Source: Symbiodinium natans
Taxonomy: Eukaryota; Sar; Dinophyceae; Suessiales; Symbiodiniaceae
DNA: 62,000 bases
Assembly (NCBI GenBank): GCA_905221605.1
Contig: CAJNDS010002379.1
Coordinates: 1,075,001 to 1,137,000, forward strand
Direction of reading: 5' to 3'
The notes under the pieces were generated by a model. The model was not told where the DNA came from. It was given only the letters and a program-made list of their open reading frames with translations, and searched no databases. Below are positions 25,401-32,102 of the stretch, in pieces (position 1 is the stretch's first letter; every line of letters starts with the position of its first letter). A program made the position numbers and the translations under genes.

Positions 25401-27128
25401 CCCCCAAAACCCCGCAAAACCCGCAAAACCTCCAAAACCCCCCAAACCCGCAAAACCCGCAAAACCCGCAAAACCCGCAAAACCCGCAAAACCCCCAAAA
25501 CCCCCAAACCCCAAAACCCCAAAACAAAACCCCCAAAACCCCAAAACCCAAAACCCCCAAACCCACACCCCAAAGCCCCAAACCCCCAAAACCCCAAAGC
25601 CCCCAAAAAACCCCCAAAACCCCAAAAAAACCCCAAAACCCCCAAAACCCCCAAAACCCCCAAAACCCCCAAATCCCCCAAAACCCCGAAAACCCCCAAA
25701 GCCCCCAAAGGCCTAAACCCCGCCCAAAGCCCTAAAGCCCTAGAGCCCTAGAGCCCGAAACCCTAAACACTAAGCCCTAAACCTCAGCAGCACTAAGCCC
25801 TCAACGGGGCGTCCTGACCCCCAGAAACCACAACCCCGCCAACCTCTAAGACCAGGGTTTGGGGTTTAAGGTTCCGGGTTTTGGGTTGAGTTTTTTCTGG
25901 GTGTCAATCCCAAGCCGCTAGAGCCCTAAACAGCAACAGGAGGAAGGAAGCAACAACAGACACACAAGTCTCCCCGCGGACCGCATCCGCAAAAAGACGA
26001 AACCCAAAGGAATCAAAAAAAAAAAAGGCTGAAAGGAAGCTTCGGGTGTTTTTGGGTGTGTAGGGCTTTAGGGTTTGTAGAGTTTTTTAGGGCTTGGGGG
26101 CTTGGGGGGCTTGGGGGTCTCGGGGGTTTGGGGGCTTTCGGGGGCTCAGGGGCTTGGGGGCTTGGGGGCTTGGGGGCTTGGGGTCTTGGGGGGTTGGGGG
26201 CTGGGGGGCTTGGGCTTGGGGGCTTGGGGGCTTGGGGGGCTTGGGGGCTTGGGGGCTTGGGGGCTTGGGGGCTTGGGGGCTTGGGGGCTTGGGGGCTTGG
26301 GGGCTTGTGGCTTACCTGCAACCCTCCAGTTCGAAACCCTCAAACCCTACACCCCTGCAGATTTTTGGGGTTTCGGGTTTAGGGTGGCTTAGGGTTTTAG
26401 GGTTCAGGGTAAAGGGTTTAGGGTTTAGGGTTAGCCCCTGAACCTTGAACCACTGAGCCCCCAAACCCGCACTATGGAGGATCGGGGCGCAGTAGCCACT
26501 AAGTCGGGTCATCAAGTAGGAGAAAACCCGGTCCATACAGGGGCCTTAATAATTAGAGTAGGGTTCTTGGGGTCATTATAGTATATCTGTAAAGGGGCCC
26601 TAAGGGATTACTATTTGTAACTATTCCGACCCCTACATTGGCCTTCCTTTTTGTGGGGATCCTTTGAACTCTACTTTGTTACTTTGTACCTACTGAAGCC
26701 CCGATCTTCCAAGCAAACCCCCAAACCTTCAAACCCCTGAGCCCTGAACTCTAGACCCCTAAACACCAAAAACCTTAACCCTTGAACCCCTAAACCTCTC
26801 AACCCCTAAACCCCTGAAATCCGGAAAGCCTGAAACCCTGAAACCCTTAAACCCTGAAACCCTGAAACCCTCAAACCCTTAAACCCCGAAACCCTAAACC
26901 CTAAACCCTAAACCCGAAACCCTGAAACCCTAAACCCCAAACCCCAAACCCCAAACCCTAAACCCTAAACCCTAAACCCTAAACCCTAGGCCAGGCAACT
27001 CCAGAGGATGACGTCGGCGTTTTGCCCCTGCTGCCCCGATGCGAACATCTGGCCGCTGTGGGAGACCTGGGGTTTTTAGTTGGGGTTTAGGGTTTAGGGT
27101 TGAGGGTTTCGGGTTGAGGGTTTAGGGT

Positions 27129-27160
<32 letters not shown>

Positions 27161-27236
27161 GGTTTAGGGTTTAGGGTTGAGGGTTTAGGGTTGAGGGTTG
27201 AGGGTTGAGGGTGGTTGAGGGTTGAGGGTTTAGGGT

Positions 27237-27289
<53 letters not shown>

Positions 27290-30200
27290 GGTGTGTAGGG
27301 TTTAGGGTTTAGGGTTTAGTGTTTAGGGTTTAGGGTTTGGGGTTTGGGGTTTAGGGTTTAGGGTTGACGGTTGTATCCCTGCTTTTGTTCAGTACGGCTT
27401 TGTGCGCGGGATCCCCTCACCCACTGACCAGCATCTCCATGCAATAGATGGTTGCTACTTCAAGTTTCTCAGAAGGGTTGTCAAGATCAGGCCTTCTTAC
27501 TACGCCCGGGTCACCAACCAAGCGGTTTGGGAGAAAGTGAGACATCCCACTAAGCCATCACAAATCCTACAGATTGCAGAAAGTTATATTGGCCCCCAGA
27601 ACCGACCCGACCCACTCAGTAGTTTTCGCGGCGTCACATAAAGCCGGAATTACCAATACTGGTGCTGGTAGACGTAGGGGTATGCAGTTGCCATTTTCCC
27701 TAAACCCTAAACCCTAAACCCTAAGCCCTAAACCCTGAACCCTAAAACAGGAGACACTACCCTGAATACTGGCTGGACCGCGCGGCCGATCCAGAAGGGT
27801 TTAGGGGTTTAGGGTTTAGGGCTTAGGATTTAGGGTTTTTGTTTTCCTTTGGTTTAGGATTTAGGGTTTAGAATTCAGGGTTTAGGGCTTAGAGCCCCAA
27901 AAGCTCTGGAAGAGGAAAACCTTTGCCCTCGATATAAACCCGACAAACTGCCCCAATGCAGGAGCTACTCAGGTATTCTAGGGACTATATCAGATATCTA
28001 TAAGGGTCATAAAGGGGACAAACCCTGCACGCCCAAACTCCAACCCTACACCCGTGACCCGAAACCCAAACACTAAACCCGAAAACTCGCTTCAAGAACC
28101 CCTAACCCGAATCTCCAAACCCCAAACCCCTTACCCCCGAAGCTTGAATTATAGGGTTCTTAAGGGAGGTTAGGGAAGCTTAGGGATGCTTAGGGAGTAG
28201 CGCGGAGCATTAAGAGAACCTTGGGTTACATACCCCCCCCCCCCGAACCGCCCTCTGTCAGGGAATCTATACTTTAACCAACCAACAACCCCCCAAACTT
28301 GTGGTACACCTTGACTGCCGCTGCACCCCCTGAGCTGGGCAGCTTCAAGACCAACCTCGGTCCTTGCTGGTCTGGGGGCGACACCAGATTGCCCACACCC
28401 TAAACCCTAAACCCTCAACCCTAAACCCTAAACCCTAAGGATATTGAGCTAAGCCGGCTTCCATCACGGCCCACCCAGTGTGAGAGCTTCAAGTGCGCCT
28501 GCGCTGTTTTGCCTTTCACCTGTGTCTTCTTGGCACACGAGTCAACAAGGCGCCGTCCGAAGATGGCAGGCTCGCCGCGGCAAAGGGTTCGCAGCATGAA
28601 GGTCTCAGAAGATGATCTGCTTGCGTACAGAAAAGAGACTGCAGGAGCTTTAGCCTTAAGCCAGAGACTGCAGTGAACTCGAGACTGGCGGGCCGGGAGT
28701 CTCGAAGACAGAGGCTGCAGGGGCTGTCGCCTGAAGCCTTAAGCCACAGACTGCAGGGCCGAGGGTAAACTCCCCTCTATGATTCGCAGGGTCCCTTAGA
28801 AGGCTGTAGGGTTTACGGCTTGAGGGCTTAGGGTTCAGGGTTTAGGGTACCCTAAACCCCAAGCCCTCAACCCCAAACCCTAAACCCCAAACCCCGAAAC
28901 CCAAATCGCGTCCCTGCGGCCGCCAGGCAGGTGATGAAGTCGTCGTGGCCATGGCAAAACACCTGCCGAGTGTGGCTTCGGGGGTTTAGGGTTCAGGGTT
29001 TAGGATTTGGGGTTTAGGGTTTACGGTTTAGGGTTTAGGGTTTAACCCCACAACCCACAACCCTCCCCAATAAGGACGCGCGTCCCCGCCTGCTCGTGGG
29101 GGTCTTTCCTCGGTGAGCTTCCGACTGACCCCCGACCCTCATCCCAAAAAAACCCAGCAAGTCCAATGTAGGTTTAGGGTTTAGGGTTTAGGGTTTAGCG
29201 TTTGGCTTAGGGTTTAGGGTTTAGGGTTTCGGGTTTAGGGTTTAGGGCTTAGGGTTTAGGGTTTAGGGTTTAGGGTTTAGGGTTTAGGGTTTAGGGTTTA
29301 GGGTTTAGGGTTTAGGGTTCAAGGTTCCCAAAACCTCTTTATCATAAGGGAAGGGAGCCCAAGAAGAGGGGGTACCTGGGAGGCTGGAGTCCTTCAGGAA
29401 TAGGTGCGTTGAGGAAGCTTGGGCCGCCAACCCCAACACTCAAAACTCTGAAACCCTAAAAGCCCAAAACCCCAAAACCCTCAACCCTAAGTGCTAAACC
29501 CTAAAGCCCTAAAACCCTACAACCCTAAAACCCTAAAACCCTAAAACCCTATAAAACCCTATAAAACCCTATAAAACCCTAAAACGCTATAAAACCCTAA
29601 AACCCTAAAACCCTAAAACCCCAAAACCCTAAAACCCTACAACCCTAAAACCCTAAAACCCTAAAACCCTCAACCGCTTACCTACCCCGCCTCCCTCCCC
29701 GGCCACTCTCGTAAGTGAGGCCAAAGGGGCCTCACTAGGCTTACCCTAAACCCTGAGACCCTAAACCCCGTCACATCCCCCCTTATCCTGGGGCAGGGTT
29801 TAGGGCTTAAGGTGTAGGGTTTAGGGTTTAGTTTTAGGGTTTAGGGTTTCGGGTTTAGGGTTTAGGGTTTAGGGTTTAGGGTTTAGGGCTTAGGGCGAGG
29901 GCCCTTGCTACCTGGAAATCCTACAGGCCGAAGGTGCGGCAGGAAGCCATCGCGAGTTTTAGGGTTCTAGGGTTCTAGGGTTCTAGGGTTCTAGGATTCT
30001 AGGGTTTAGGGTTTAGGGTCTAGGGTCTAGGGTTTAGGGTTTAGGGTTTAGGGTTAGGGTTTAGGGGGTTCTAGGGGGTTGGGGTCTTAGGGGTTTGGAC
30101 TTTGAAGGTGAAGGCTCGCGGGCTTGAAGTTTTAGGGTTTTGGGCTTTGGGCTTTGAGGCTTCAGGGTCCCCTAGGCTCGCCGAGGGTGAGGGATTGAGG

Positions 30201-31278
30201 CTCGGGCAAATCTCCGACAATGATGACCTGAAGCGACATCATGCGACAGCAGACATTTGGGTTTAGGATGAGGCTGAGGCTTCAGGGTTTAGAGCCCAAA
30301 CCCCCCTAAACCCACCAAGGCAGCTTCAAGTAAAGCACATCTTAAAACATTCTCAGCGGGGTCCTCTTAGTCCTCTTGAAGCCAGTAAGGGAGGCGTAGA
30401 ATAGAGATATCGGATCTCCTCAGGTCCTTCCTTGCTAGCCCCAGAACCTAAACCAGACAACCCCAAACACTAGACCTCATGAGTTCCCCTACTACCCCCC
30501 CCCCTCTATACTACTCCGTCTAGGTTCCCGCCATAATCAAGGCTAATTGAGCCTAATTAAGGTTATTTAAGGGGGGGAACCTACCGGGGGGTAGTATAGA
30601 GGGCGGTAGCAGGGAAACCCATGAAAACCTAAGTGAAGCCTCAAGTCGATTCTGCGGCCTGCTTGAGATCTGGGGCTCTCAAGCATAGGCGGTTGGTCCG
30701 AAACCCTACCATGGGTTTAGGGTTTAGGGTTTAGGGTTTAGGGTTTAGGGTTTAGGGTTTAGGGTTTAGGGTTTAGGGTTCGTGGCATTTGGGGAAGGCT
30801 CCTCAAACAAGGAACCATTGATGACGCCCTTAAGGTAGGTGCCGCAAGGCCTAGTTGGAGTTTAGGGGTCAGGGCTTAGGGCTTGGGGTTTGGGATTTAG
30901 GGTTTAGGCTTTAGGGTTTAGGGTTTAGAGTTGAGGGTTTAGGATTTAGGGGTTAGGGTTTAGGGTCTAGGCTTTAGGGCTTAGGGTTCCCTAAACCCAA
31001 AACCTTAAACAGGAGCGTAGGGGTTCACAGTTTGCGGACTGCGGGACCACCCAAGACCGATCTGGCATCCCCAAACCCTGGACCCCAACAAAAAATCTTC
31101 GAAGCCCTGAAAGCCCGAAAGCCCTACAAGCACAACAAAAGAAACCTAAGCGCCCCGAAAAAGGGGGCCGGGGGGGGGGGGCCCTGAATCCCAAACCCTA
31201 AACCCTAAACACCAAGGTCCCGGCGCCACCCACAGCCTTCACATAGTCCTTCCCGTTGGGATGAAGGTGACACGTCCG
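2865..31278 (-). CDS. CFAP52: Split WD40-repeat gene, CFAP52-like, introns of telomere-type repeat
   Basis: Minus-strand gene reconstructed from about 25 tiny exons, each lying in a spacer between telomere-type arrays. In order the exons give a HPNGKDYV segment, GHDDFITCLA, SGQMFASGQ and ADVILW, then ALAFSHDDRFLIS, VFVYDT, WGGMVRDIKR, KNISMWHLD, AGTTTGDV, GGDGTVT, GPMTSLSLAPD, SDHFLTCSGDG, LWDAND, LRAF and HTRVG. This is a chain of WD40 blades. The series, including the GQ...ADVILW and TTTGDV blocks, follows the order known for CFAP52 (WDR16), an axonemal doublet microtubule inner protein of cilia and flagella. Exon phases fit at most junctions. Donors are mostly GC, some GT or GA; acceptors are AG. 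The start codon, some middle exons and the C-terminus were not found. The WD40 call is firm; the CFAP52 identity is inference from memory of the family. Confidence 0.7.
3001..3430. other. Unique spacer, no recognised gene
   Basis: About 430 bases with little telomere repeat. Short frames are open on both strands, but neither shows a family motif or convincing splice signals. I see nothing I can name. Confidence 0.4.
3725..3806. repeat. Short interspersed repeat, family with 26535-26640
   Basis: Begins ACAGGGGCCTTAATAATTAG and ends ACTATTCCGA. The same start and end recur at 26535-26640, and the end alone recurs at 9512-9566. This is a small non-coding mobile repeat family, probably MITE-like. 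Confidence 0.6.
3904..4095 (+). repeat. TTTAGGG array
   Basis: About 27 tandem TTTAGGG units with a few CTTAGGG and ATTTAGG variants. Confidence 0.9.
4377..4397 (-). CDS. WD40 gene exon (LRAFAEK)
   Basis: Seven codons between a TTCAG acceptor and a GT donor (GTCTAG), phase 0 at both ends. L-R-A-F matches the I-R-A-F strand that closes a late blade in CFAP52-like proteins. It is very short, so it is supported mainly by its place and frame next to the exon at 2865-2906. Confidence 0.4.
6499..6561 (+). repeat. CTTAGGG variant array
   Basis: Nine clean copies of the variant heptamer CTTAGGG in a row. A variant unit has been amplified locally rather than scattered. Confidence 0.85.
6967..7075 (+). 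repeat. TTTAGGG array
   Basis: About 15 uninterrupted TTTAGGG units. Confidence 0.9.
7643..7662 (-). CDS. WD40 gene exon, tentative (AIDVKEG)
   Basis: Follows an AAG acceptor and precedes a GT donor. A-I-D-V-K-E-G resembles the G-I-D-F-x-x-D-G strand after the LWDAND blade in CFAP52-like proteins. It fits if the previous exon ends at an alternative donor one codon later. Confidence 0.3.
7861..7903 (-). CDS. WD40 gene exon (LWDANDYTAKLRCS)
   Basis: Follows a GAG acceptor and gives the classic WD40 end L-W-D-A-N-D. It joins in frame to the exon at 9383-9426 (SGDGLVA plus LWDAND) and ends at a GT donor (GTGGGT). Confidence 0.7.
7904..9382. other. Intron with arrays and a G/A-rich spacer
   Basis: Telomere-type arrays flank a roughly 430-base spacer (8290-8720) containing a GGGGAGGGG-rich purine stretch at 8490-8560. 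Frames are open on both strands there, but their composition follows the low-complexity DNA. Confidence 0.5.
9383..9426 (-). CDS. WD40 gene exon (ISDHFLTCSGDGLV)
   Basis: Follows a CCCGCAG acceptor and ends at a GT donor in phase 2. S-D-H-F-L-T-C-S-G-D-G is a textbook WD40 strand. It joins in frame upstream to 10718-10753 and downstream to 7861-7903. Confidence 0.75.
9512..9566. repeat. Fragment of the short repeat ending ATTCCGACCCCTA
   Basis: Shares its end with the repeat at 26535-26640 and a weaker match at 3725-3806. It sits between two telomere-type arrays. Confidence 0.5.
9567..9795 (+). repeat. Two TTTAGGG arrays split by a 36-base spacer
   Basis: Arrays at 9567-9665 and 9702-9795, each of about 13-14 perfect units. 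Confidence 0.9.
10303..10690. repeat. Foldback repeat, TACTACCCCCC family, partly rearranged
   Basis: Contains GTAGTATAGAGGG, AACCTAGGTAGGG and a GGGGAACCCATG end. It shares these blocks with the cleaner copy at 30478-30623 and the partial one at 61731. A small CCCTAAA array (10591-10648) is lodged inside. Confidence 0.5.
10718..10753 (-). CDS. WD40 gene exon (VSPGALYDVAYL)
   Basis: Twelve codons after a CGCAG acceptor, ending at a GC donor, phase 0 at both ends. Y-D-V-A-Y-L matches the D-V-A/V-F strand that precedes a S-D-x-F-x-T-C-S segment, which is exactly what the next exon encodes. Confidence 0.6.
11609..11712 (-). repeat. CAACCCT minisatellite
   Basis: About 14 units of CCCTCAA (GGGTTGA on the minus strand), a one-base variant of the telomere heptamer. 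It runs directly into a normal CCCTAAA array at 11713-11801. Confidence 0.9.
11821..11859 (-). CDS. WD40 gene exon (VSTLGTAYLIRSK)
   Basis: Thirteen codons, phase 0 at both ends, after an AAAG acceptor and before a GA donor (GACCGC). The T-L-G-T-A-Y-L-I-R pattern matches the G-T-x-x-x-x-I-Y-R-V strand following the SLSLAPD blade. Confidence 0.6.
12106..12229 (+). repeat. TTTAGGG array
   Basis: About 17 tandem telomere-type units. Confidence 0.9.
12491..12622. mobile_element. Foldback MITE-like element
   Basis: The left end GACTTGGAGGGTCGGAGCTT and the right end CCCCCGACCCTCCAAGT are inverted copies. The inner bases include ATCCCTCTAATCAGGGTCCC, itself palindromic. There is no coding capacity. 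It resembles a non-autonomous terminal-inverted-repeat element. Confidence 0.65.
13142..13195 (-). CDS. WD40 gene exon (VRLDGPMTSLSLAPDASE)
   Basis: Eighteen codons after a GCAG acceptor, with a GC donor, phase 0 at both ends. The G-x-M-T-S-L-S-L-A-P-D-A-S strand is a typical WD40 blade start and joins in frame to 11821-11859. Confidence 0.75.
14161..14275. mobile_element. Foldback element, GGGGGTTTCCGAAATT family
   Basis: The left end CATGGGGGGGGCTCCGAAGT and the right end, read in reverse complement, CATAGGGGGGTTTACGGAAA, pair imperfectly. Ends of the same type occur at 55447 and at 56969-57436. Confidence 0.5.
14723..14752 (-). CDS. WD40 gene exon (VVVGGDGTVT)
   Basis: Ten codons after a GAG acceptor and before a GA donor, phase 0 at both ends. 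V-V-G-G-D-G-T-V is a characteristic WD40 turn. One short exon between this and 16080-16124 is probably unplaced. Confidence 0.65.
15201..15316 (-). repeat. CCCTAAA array
   Basis: About 16 perfect CCCTAAA units, the complement orientation of most arrays nearby. Confidence 0.95.
15886..16015. mobile_element. Foldback element with GGGATGTTCCCCC ends
   Basis: Perfect terminal inverted repeats GGGATGTTCCCCC and GGGGGAACATCCC enclose repeated ATGCTAACAGTCCTTAGTAG blocks. A second copy with the same ends lies at 36627-36724. This is a clear two-member MITE-like family. Confidence 0.8.
16080..16124 (-). CDS. WD40 gene exon (VQTFLAVCGGGVANL)
   Basis: Fifteen codons after a TTTAG acceptor and before a GC donor, phase 0 at both ends. 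It follows KNRV of the previous exon, and V-C-G-G-G-V fits the strand expected there. Confidence 0.7.
16446..16497 (+). repeat. 52-base poly-G run
   Basis: Fifty-two consecutive G bases, embedded next to telomere-type repeats. It could be real or a sequencing/assembly artefact. Shorter G or C runs occur at 296-308, 4226-4237 and 22931-22944. Confidence 0.9.
16716..16762 (-). CDS. WD40 gene exon (TTTGDVAVILMKNRV)
   Basis: Phase 2-to-0 exon after a CCAG acceptor with a GC donor. It joins LLAG of the previous exon to TTTGDV, giving the A-G-T-T-x-G-D-V motif typical of CFAP52-like and related axonemal WD40 proteins. Confidence 0.8.
17106..17144 (-). CDS. WD40 gene exon (LAFTQDFEYLLA)
   Basis: Follows a CCGAG acceptor and ends at a GC donor. 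L-A-F-T-Q-D-F-E-Y-L-L-A-G is a WD40 strand. The junction with 17856-17892 yields REYVC-LAF in frame. Confidence 0.8.
17313..17380 (+). repeat. GGGTTGTTTA decamer array
   Basis: Seven units of TTGTTTAGGG, a telomere-type unit with a three-base expansion, with one TTGCTTAGGG variant. Confidence 0.85.
17452..17494. repeat. Near-perfect hairpin
   Basis: CTTCCTCCTGAACATCC pairs with GGGAATGTTCAGGAGGAAG across a 7-base loop. This is a compact inverted repeat inside the intron. Confidence 0.8.
17856..17892 (-). CDS. WD40 gene exon (VGNAFKQVREYV)
   Basis: Twelve codons plus one base after a CGCAG acceptor, ending at a GC donor. It links AHQ of the previous exon to YVCLAF of the next in frame. Confidence 0.75.
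18258..18386 (+). repeat. TTTAGGG array
   Basis: About 17 tandem units. Confidence 0.9.
18665..18723 (-). CDS. WD40 gene exon (KNISMWHLDHVRGELVAHQ)
   Basis: Nineteen codons after an ATGCAG acceptor, ending at a GC donor. K-N-I-S-M-W-H-L-D is the WD40 strand d. It joins SCGG from 19461-19499 in frame. Confidence 0.8.
19351..19426. repeat. TA and GA microsatellites
   Basis: A short (TA)n tract is followed by (GA)n with interruptions. The open frame that reads through it is low complexity. Confidence 0.9.
19461..19499 (-). CDS. WD40 gene exon (RDTQEYQFASCG)
   Basis: Follows an ATCAG acceptor and ends at a GT donor. R-D-T-x-x-Y-Q-F-A-S-C-G continues IKR of 20114-20137 and precedes GKNISMW in frame. 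Confidence 0.8.
19786..19874 (+). repeat. TTTAGGG array
   Basis: About 12 tandem units. Confidence 0.9.
19976..20026. repeat. Small foldback
   Basis: GGGACCCCTCGAATGAGGTCCC is a hairpin, and outer GGGAA/TTCCC blocks extend the pairing. Non-coding. Confidence 0.5.
20114..20137 (-). CDS. WD40 gene micro-exon (GMVRDIK)
   Basis: Twenty-four bases after an AAG acceptor, ending at a GC donor. It links WG (22890-22925) to RRDTQEY, making W-G-G-M-V-R-D-I-K-R across three exons, a block typical of this WD40 family. Confidence 0.7.
20796..20936 (+). repeat. TTTAGGG array
   Basis: About 20 tandem units with one extra T. Confidence 0.9.
20937..21480. other. Unique 540-base spacer inside an intron
   Basis: Mostly free of telomere repeat. 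A 100-codon frame is open on the minus strand (21228-20926), but its last third is translated repeat and no family is recognised. It could be a nested insertion. Confidence 0.4.
21822..22330 (+). repeat. GGGGTTTA octamer-rich tract
   Basis: Many TTTAGGGG octamers are mixed with TTTAGGG and TTTCGGGG over 500 bases. The unit length drifts between 7 and 9. Confidence 0.8.
22890..22925 (-). CDS. WD40 gene exon (VPEEATCVKAWG)
   Basis: Follows a CGCAG acceptor and ends at a GA donor in phase 1. V-P-E-E-A-T-C-V-K-A-W-G fits the strand before G-M-V-R-D-I-K-R. An exon between this and 24099-24153 may be missing. Confidence 0.65.
23489..23613 (+). repeat. TTTAGGG array
   Basis: About 17 units, with one TTTGGGG variant. 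Confidence 0.9.
23717..23905. repeat. CAACCCTAAAAACTCT minisatellite
   Basis: Seven or so copies of a 16-base unit with internal variants (AAGACTCT, CCATAATGT). It is a higher-order derivative of CCCTAAA. Confidence 0.85.
24099..24153 (-). CDS. WD40 gene exon (GDIVDQRVFVYDTTNRT)
   Basis: Follows a CACGAG acceptor. D-Q-R-V-F-V-Y-D-T is a WD40 strand d. It joins LISC of 24834-24894 in frame. The 3' end is read at a GC donor but could shift by a few bases. Confidence 0.8.
24834..24894 (-). CDS. WD40 gene exon (EQDHGIDALAFSHDDRFLIS)
   Basis: Twenty codons plus one base after a GTCCAG acceptor, ending at a GC donor. H-G-I-D-A-L-A-F-S-H-D-D-R-F-L-I-S is an unmistakable WD40 blade start. Confidence 0.85.
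25039..25073 (-). CDS. WD40 gene exon (FDSKSQLASFQ)
   Basis: Follows a CTGAG acceptor and ends at a GC donor. It links ILWS of 27000-27066 to EQDHGIDAL in frame, as expected between two WD40 blades. Confidence 0.8.
25381..25735. repeat. CCCCCAAAAC minisatellite
   Basis: About 330 bases of CCCCAAAA-like units of 8-11 bases (GGGGTTTT on the minus strand, resembling the ciliate telomere unit). Long open frames in all directions are by-products. Strong G-quadruplex potential on the minus strand. Confidence 0.95.
26093..26308 (+). repeat. CTTGGGGG minisatellite
   Basis: About 25 units of GGGGGCTT (8 bases) with a few 7- and 9-base variants. Frames open on both strands only reflect the absence of stops in the unit. 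Strong G-quadruplex potential. Confidence 0.95.
26535..26640. repeat. Short interspersed repeat, family with 3725-3806
   Basis: Starts ACAGGGGCCTTAATAATTAG and ends AACTATTCCGACCCCTAC, shared with copies at 3725-3806 and 9512-9566. Confidence 0.65.
27000..27066 (-). CDS. WD40 gene exon (SGQMFASGQ ... ADVILW)
   Basis: Twenty-two codons plus one base after a CCCCAG acceptor, ending at a GT donor. It contains S-G-Q-M-F-A-S-G-Q and N-A-D-V-I-L-W, the hallmark first blade of CFAP52/EML-like WD40 proteins. Confidence 0.85.
27107..27296 (+). repeat. GGGTTGA minisatellite
   Basis: About 25 units of TTGAGGG with scattered TTTAGGG units, a variant telomere-type array. Confidence 0.9.
27393..27641 (+). 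pseudogene. LINE-type retrotransposon remnant (C-terminal end)
   Basis: A plus-strand frame with YGFVRG, then I-D-G-C-Y-F-K-F-L-R-R-V-V-K-I and Y-Y-A-R-V-T-N-Q-A-V-W. This is the pattern found just after the reverse transcriptase of non-LTR elements, where a D-x-F-x-x-R-x-L-R-R-I-L-x-I helix precedes R-V-x-N-x-x-V. No reverse transcriptase remains upstream, where telomere-type repeat begins. It lies in an intron of the WD40 gene on the opposite strand. The family assignment is inference from a short motif. Confidence 0.5.
28153..28262. repeat. Interspersed repeat, family with 35949-36070
   Basis: Shares GGGTTCTTAAGGGA, GGAAGCTTAGGGA, GGGAGTAG, GGAGCATTA, GAACCTTGGGTTACATA and a C run with the copy at 35949-36070. 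About 110 bases, non-coding. Confidence 0.8.
28440..28770. other. Unique spacer with internal direct repeats
   Basis: Holds repeated AGACTGCAGGAGCTTTAGCC / AGACTGCAGGGCC-type blocks at 28645-28760. No coding family recognised. Confidence 0.4.
28918..28962 (-). CDS. WD40 gene exon (VFCHGHDDFITCLAA)
   Basis: Fifteen codons after a CGGCAG acceptor, ending at a GC donor, phase 0 at both ends. G-H-D-D-F-I-T-C-L-A opens the first WD40 blade and joins V-S-H-S-G-Q in frame. Confidence 0.85.
29220..29320 (+). repeat. TTTAGGG array
   Basis: About 14 units. Confidence 0.9.
29513..29668 (-). repeat. AACCCTAAAA octamer array
   Basis: Units CCCTAAAA (8 bases) with CCCTATAAAA variants, about 18 copies. 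Confidence 0.9.
30204..30227 (-). CDS. WD40 gene exon, probable (VIIVGDLP)
   Basis: Follows a CTTCAG acceptor with a GA donor. V-I-I-V-G-D-L fits the strand between HPNGKDYV and GHDDFITCL in CFAP52-like proteins. Short, so moderate support. Confidence 0.45.
30478..30623. mobile_element. Foldback element, TACTACCCCCC...GTAGTATAGAGGG family
   Basis: The left end CATGAGTTCCCCTACTACCC and the right end GTAGCAGGGAAACCCATG are inverted. Inner CTCTATACTAC / GTAGTATAGAGGG and GGTTCCC / GGGAACC pairs continue the foldback. Related copies lie at 10303-10690 and 61731-61830. Confidence 0.75.
31222..31278 (-). CDS. WD40 gene exon, first one seen (CHLHPNGKDYVKAVGGA)
   Basis: Follows a TTCAAG acceptor. 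C-H-L-H-P-N-G-K-D-Y-V matches the N-terminal segment of CFAP52-like proteins, where a H-P-x-x-x-x-x-I-Y block precedes the first blade. The exact 3' end is uncertain, and upstream exons with the start codon were not found. Confidence 0.5.
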
Positions 31279-31797
31279 CTTGAATCTGGCGCCGGGTGTA
31301 GGGTTGAGGGTTTAGGGTTTAGTGTTTAGGGTTTAGGGTTTAGGGTTTAGGGTTTCGGGTTTAGGGTTTGGGGTTTTGGGGGAGGATTTAGGGGCTGTCG
31401 GGTTTGTAGGGTTTCTAGGGTTAAGGGGTCTAGGGCTTAGAGTTTAGGGTTTAGGAGTGTAGGGATTCGAGGGCTAGGGGTTTAGGGTTTAGGCTTTGCA
31501 CGGTTTCGGGTTTAGGGTTTTGGGGTGTAGGGGGTTTGAGAGAAGTAAGCTCTCGGATCAGGGACAAAAAAGCCTCTCCACTAGATGTGGCTGCATCAGC
31601 ATGATCACTCATGCCGTGGAGAAGACCTCACTAAACCCTAAACCCTTTAGAAACCCTAAACAAAAAAAACCTAAACCAGTCTGCGGGTCCACAGCGGCCT
31701 GGGTTTAGGGCTCAGAGGGCCAATCCTCCGTCTTACATAACCTCGGCTCAGTGGCTTCTCATCAACCGACTCCTTTAACCCTAAACCCTAGGGCTGT

Positions 31798-31981
31798 ATG
31801 TATGTATGTATATATATAATATTTATTTATATTCATTTATTTTTTTATTCAATGGATACACATGTGTTTCTATATATATACCCAAAGAGCCCAATACCCC
31901 TTAACTAAGCAATGTACCTTAAATCATATTAAGGATCCTTACTTGTTTTAAGGTACATCTCTCTCTCTCTCTCTCTCTCTT
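31798..31981. repeat. AT-rich tract, hairpin and CT microsatellite
   Basis: A (TATG)/(TA) tract is followed by the hairpin ATGTACCTTAAA / TTTAAGGTACAT (31911-31958) and a (CT)11 run to 31981. Unusually AT-rich for this window. Confidence 0.85.
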
Positions 31982-32102
31982 TCTTCCTGATAACATGGGT
32001 TGATGTCCACCAACCCCAAACTCCAAGCTCACAAGCTCAGCGCCTTGAGCCGTAAAAGGGCCACCCTCAACCCTCAAACCCCAAAAATTCTGAGGGTAGC
32101 TT

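Noticed and set aside
25198-25735. Overlapping long frames on both strands (Pro/Lys/Asn- or Gly/Phe/Leu-rich)
   Set aside because: They are translations of the CCCCCAAAAC minisatellite; all frames are open because the unit lacks stops.
26013-26441. Gly/Leu/Trp-rich and Pro/Ser/Lys-rich frames
   Set aside because: Translations of the CTTGGGGG minisatellite in several frames.
29927-29955. Extra WD40 exon (DGFLPHLR) between 30204 and 28962
   Set aside because: No AG acceptor precedes it, and the neighbouring exons join in phase without it.
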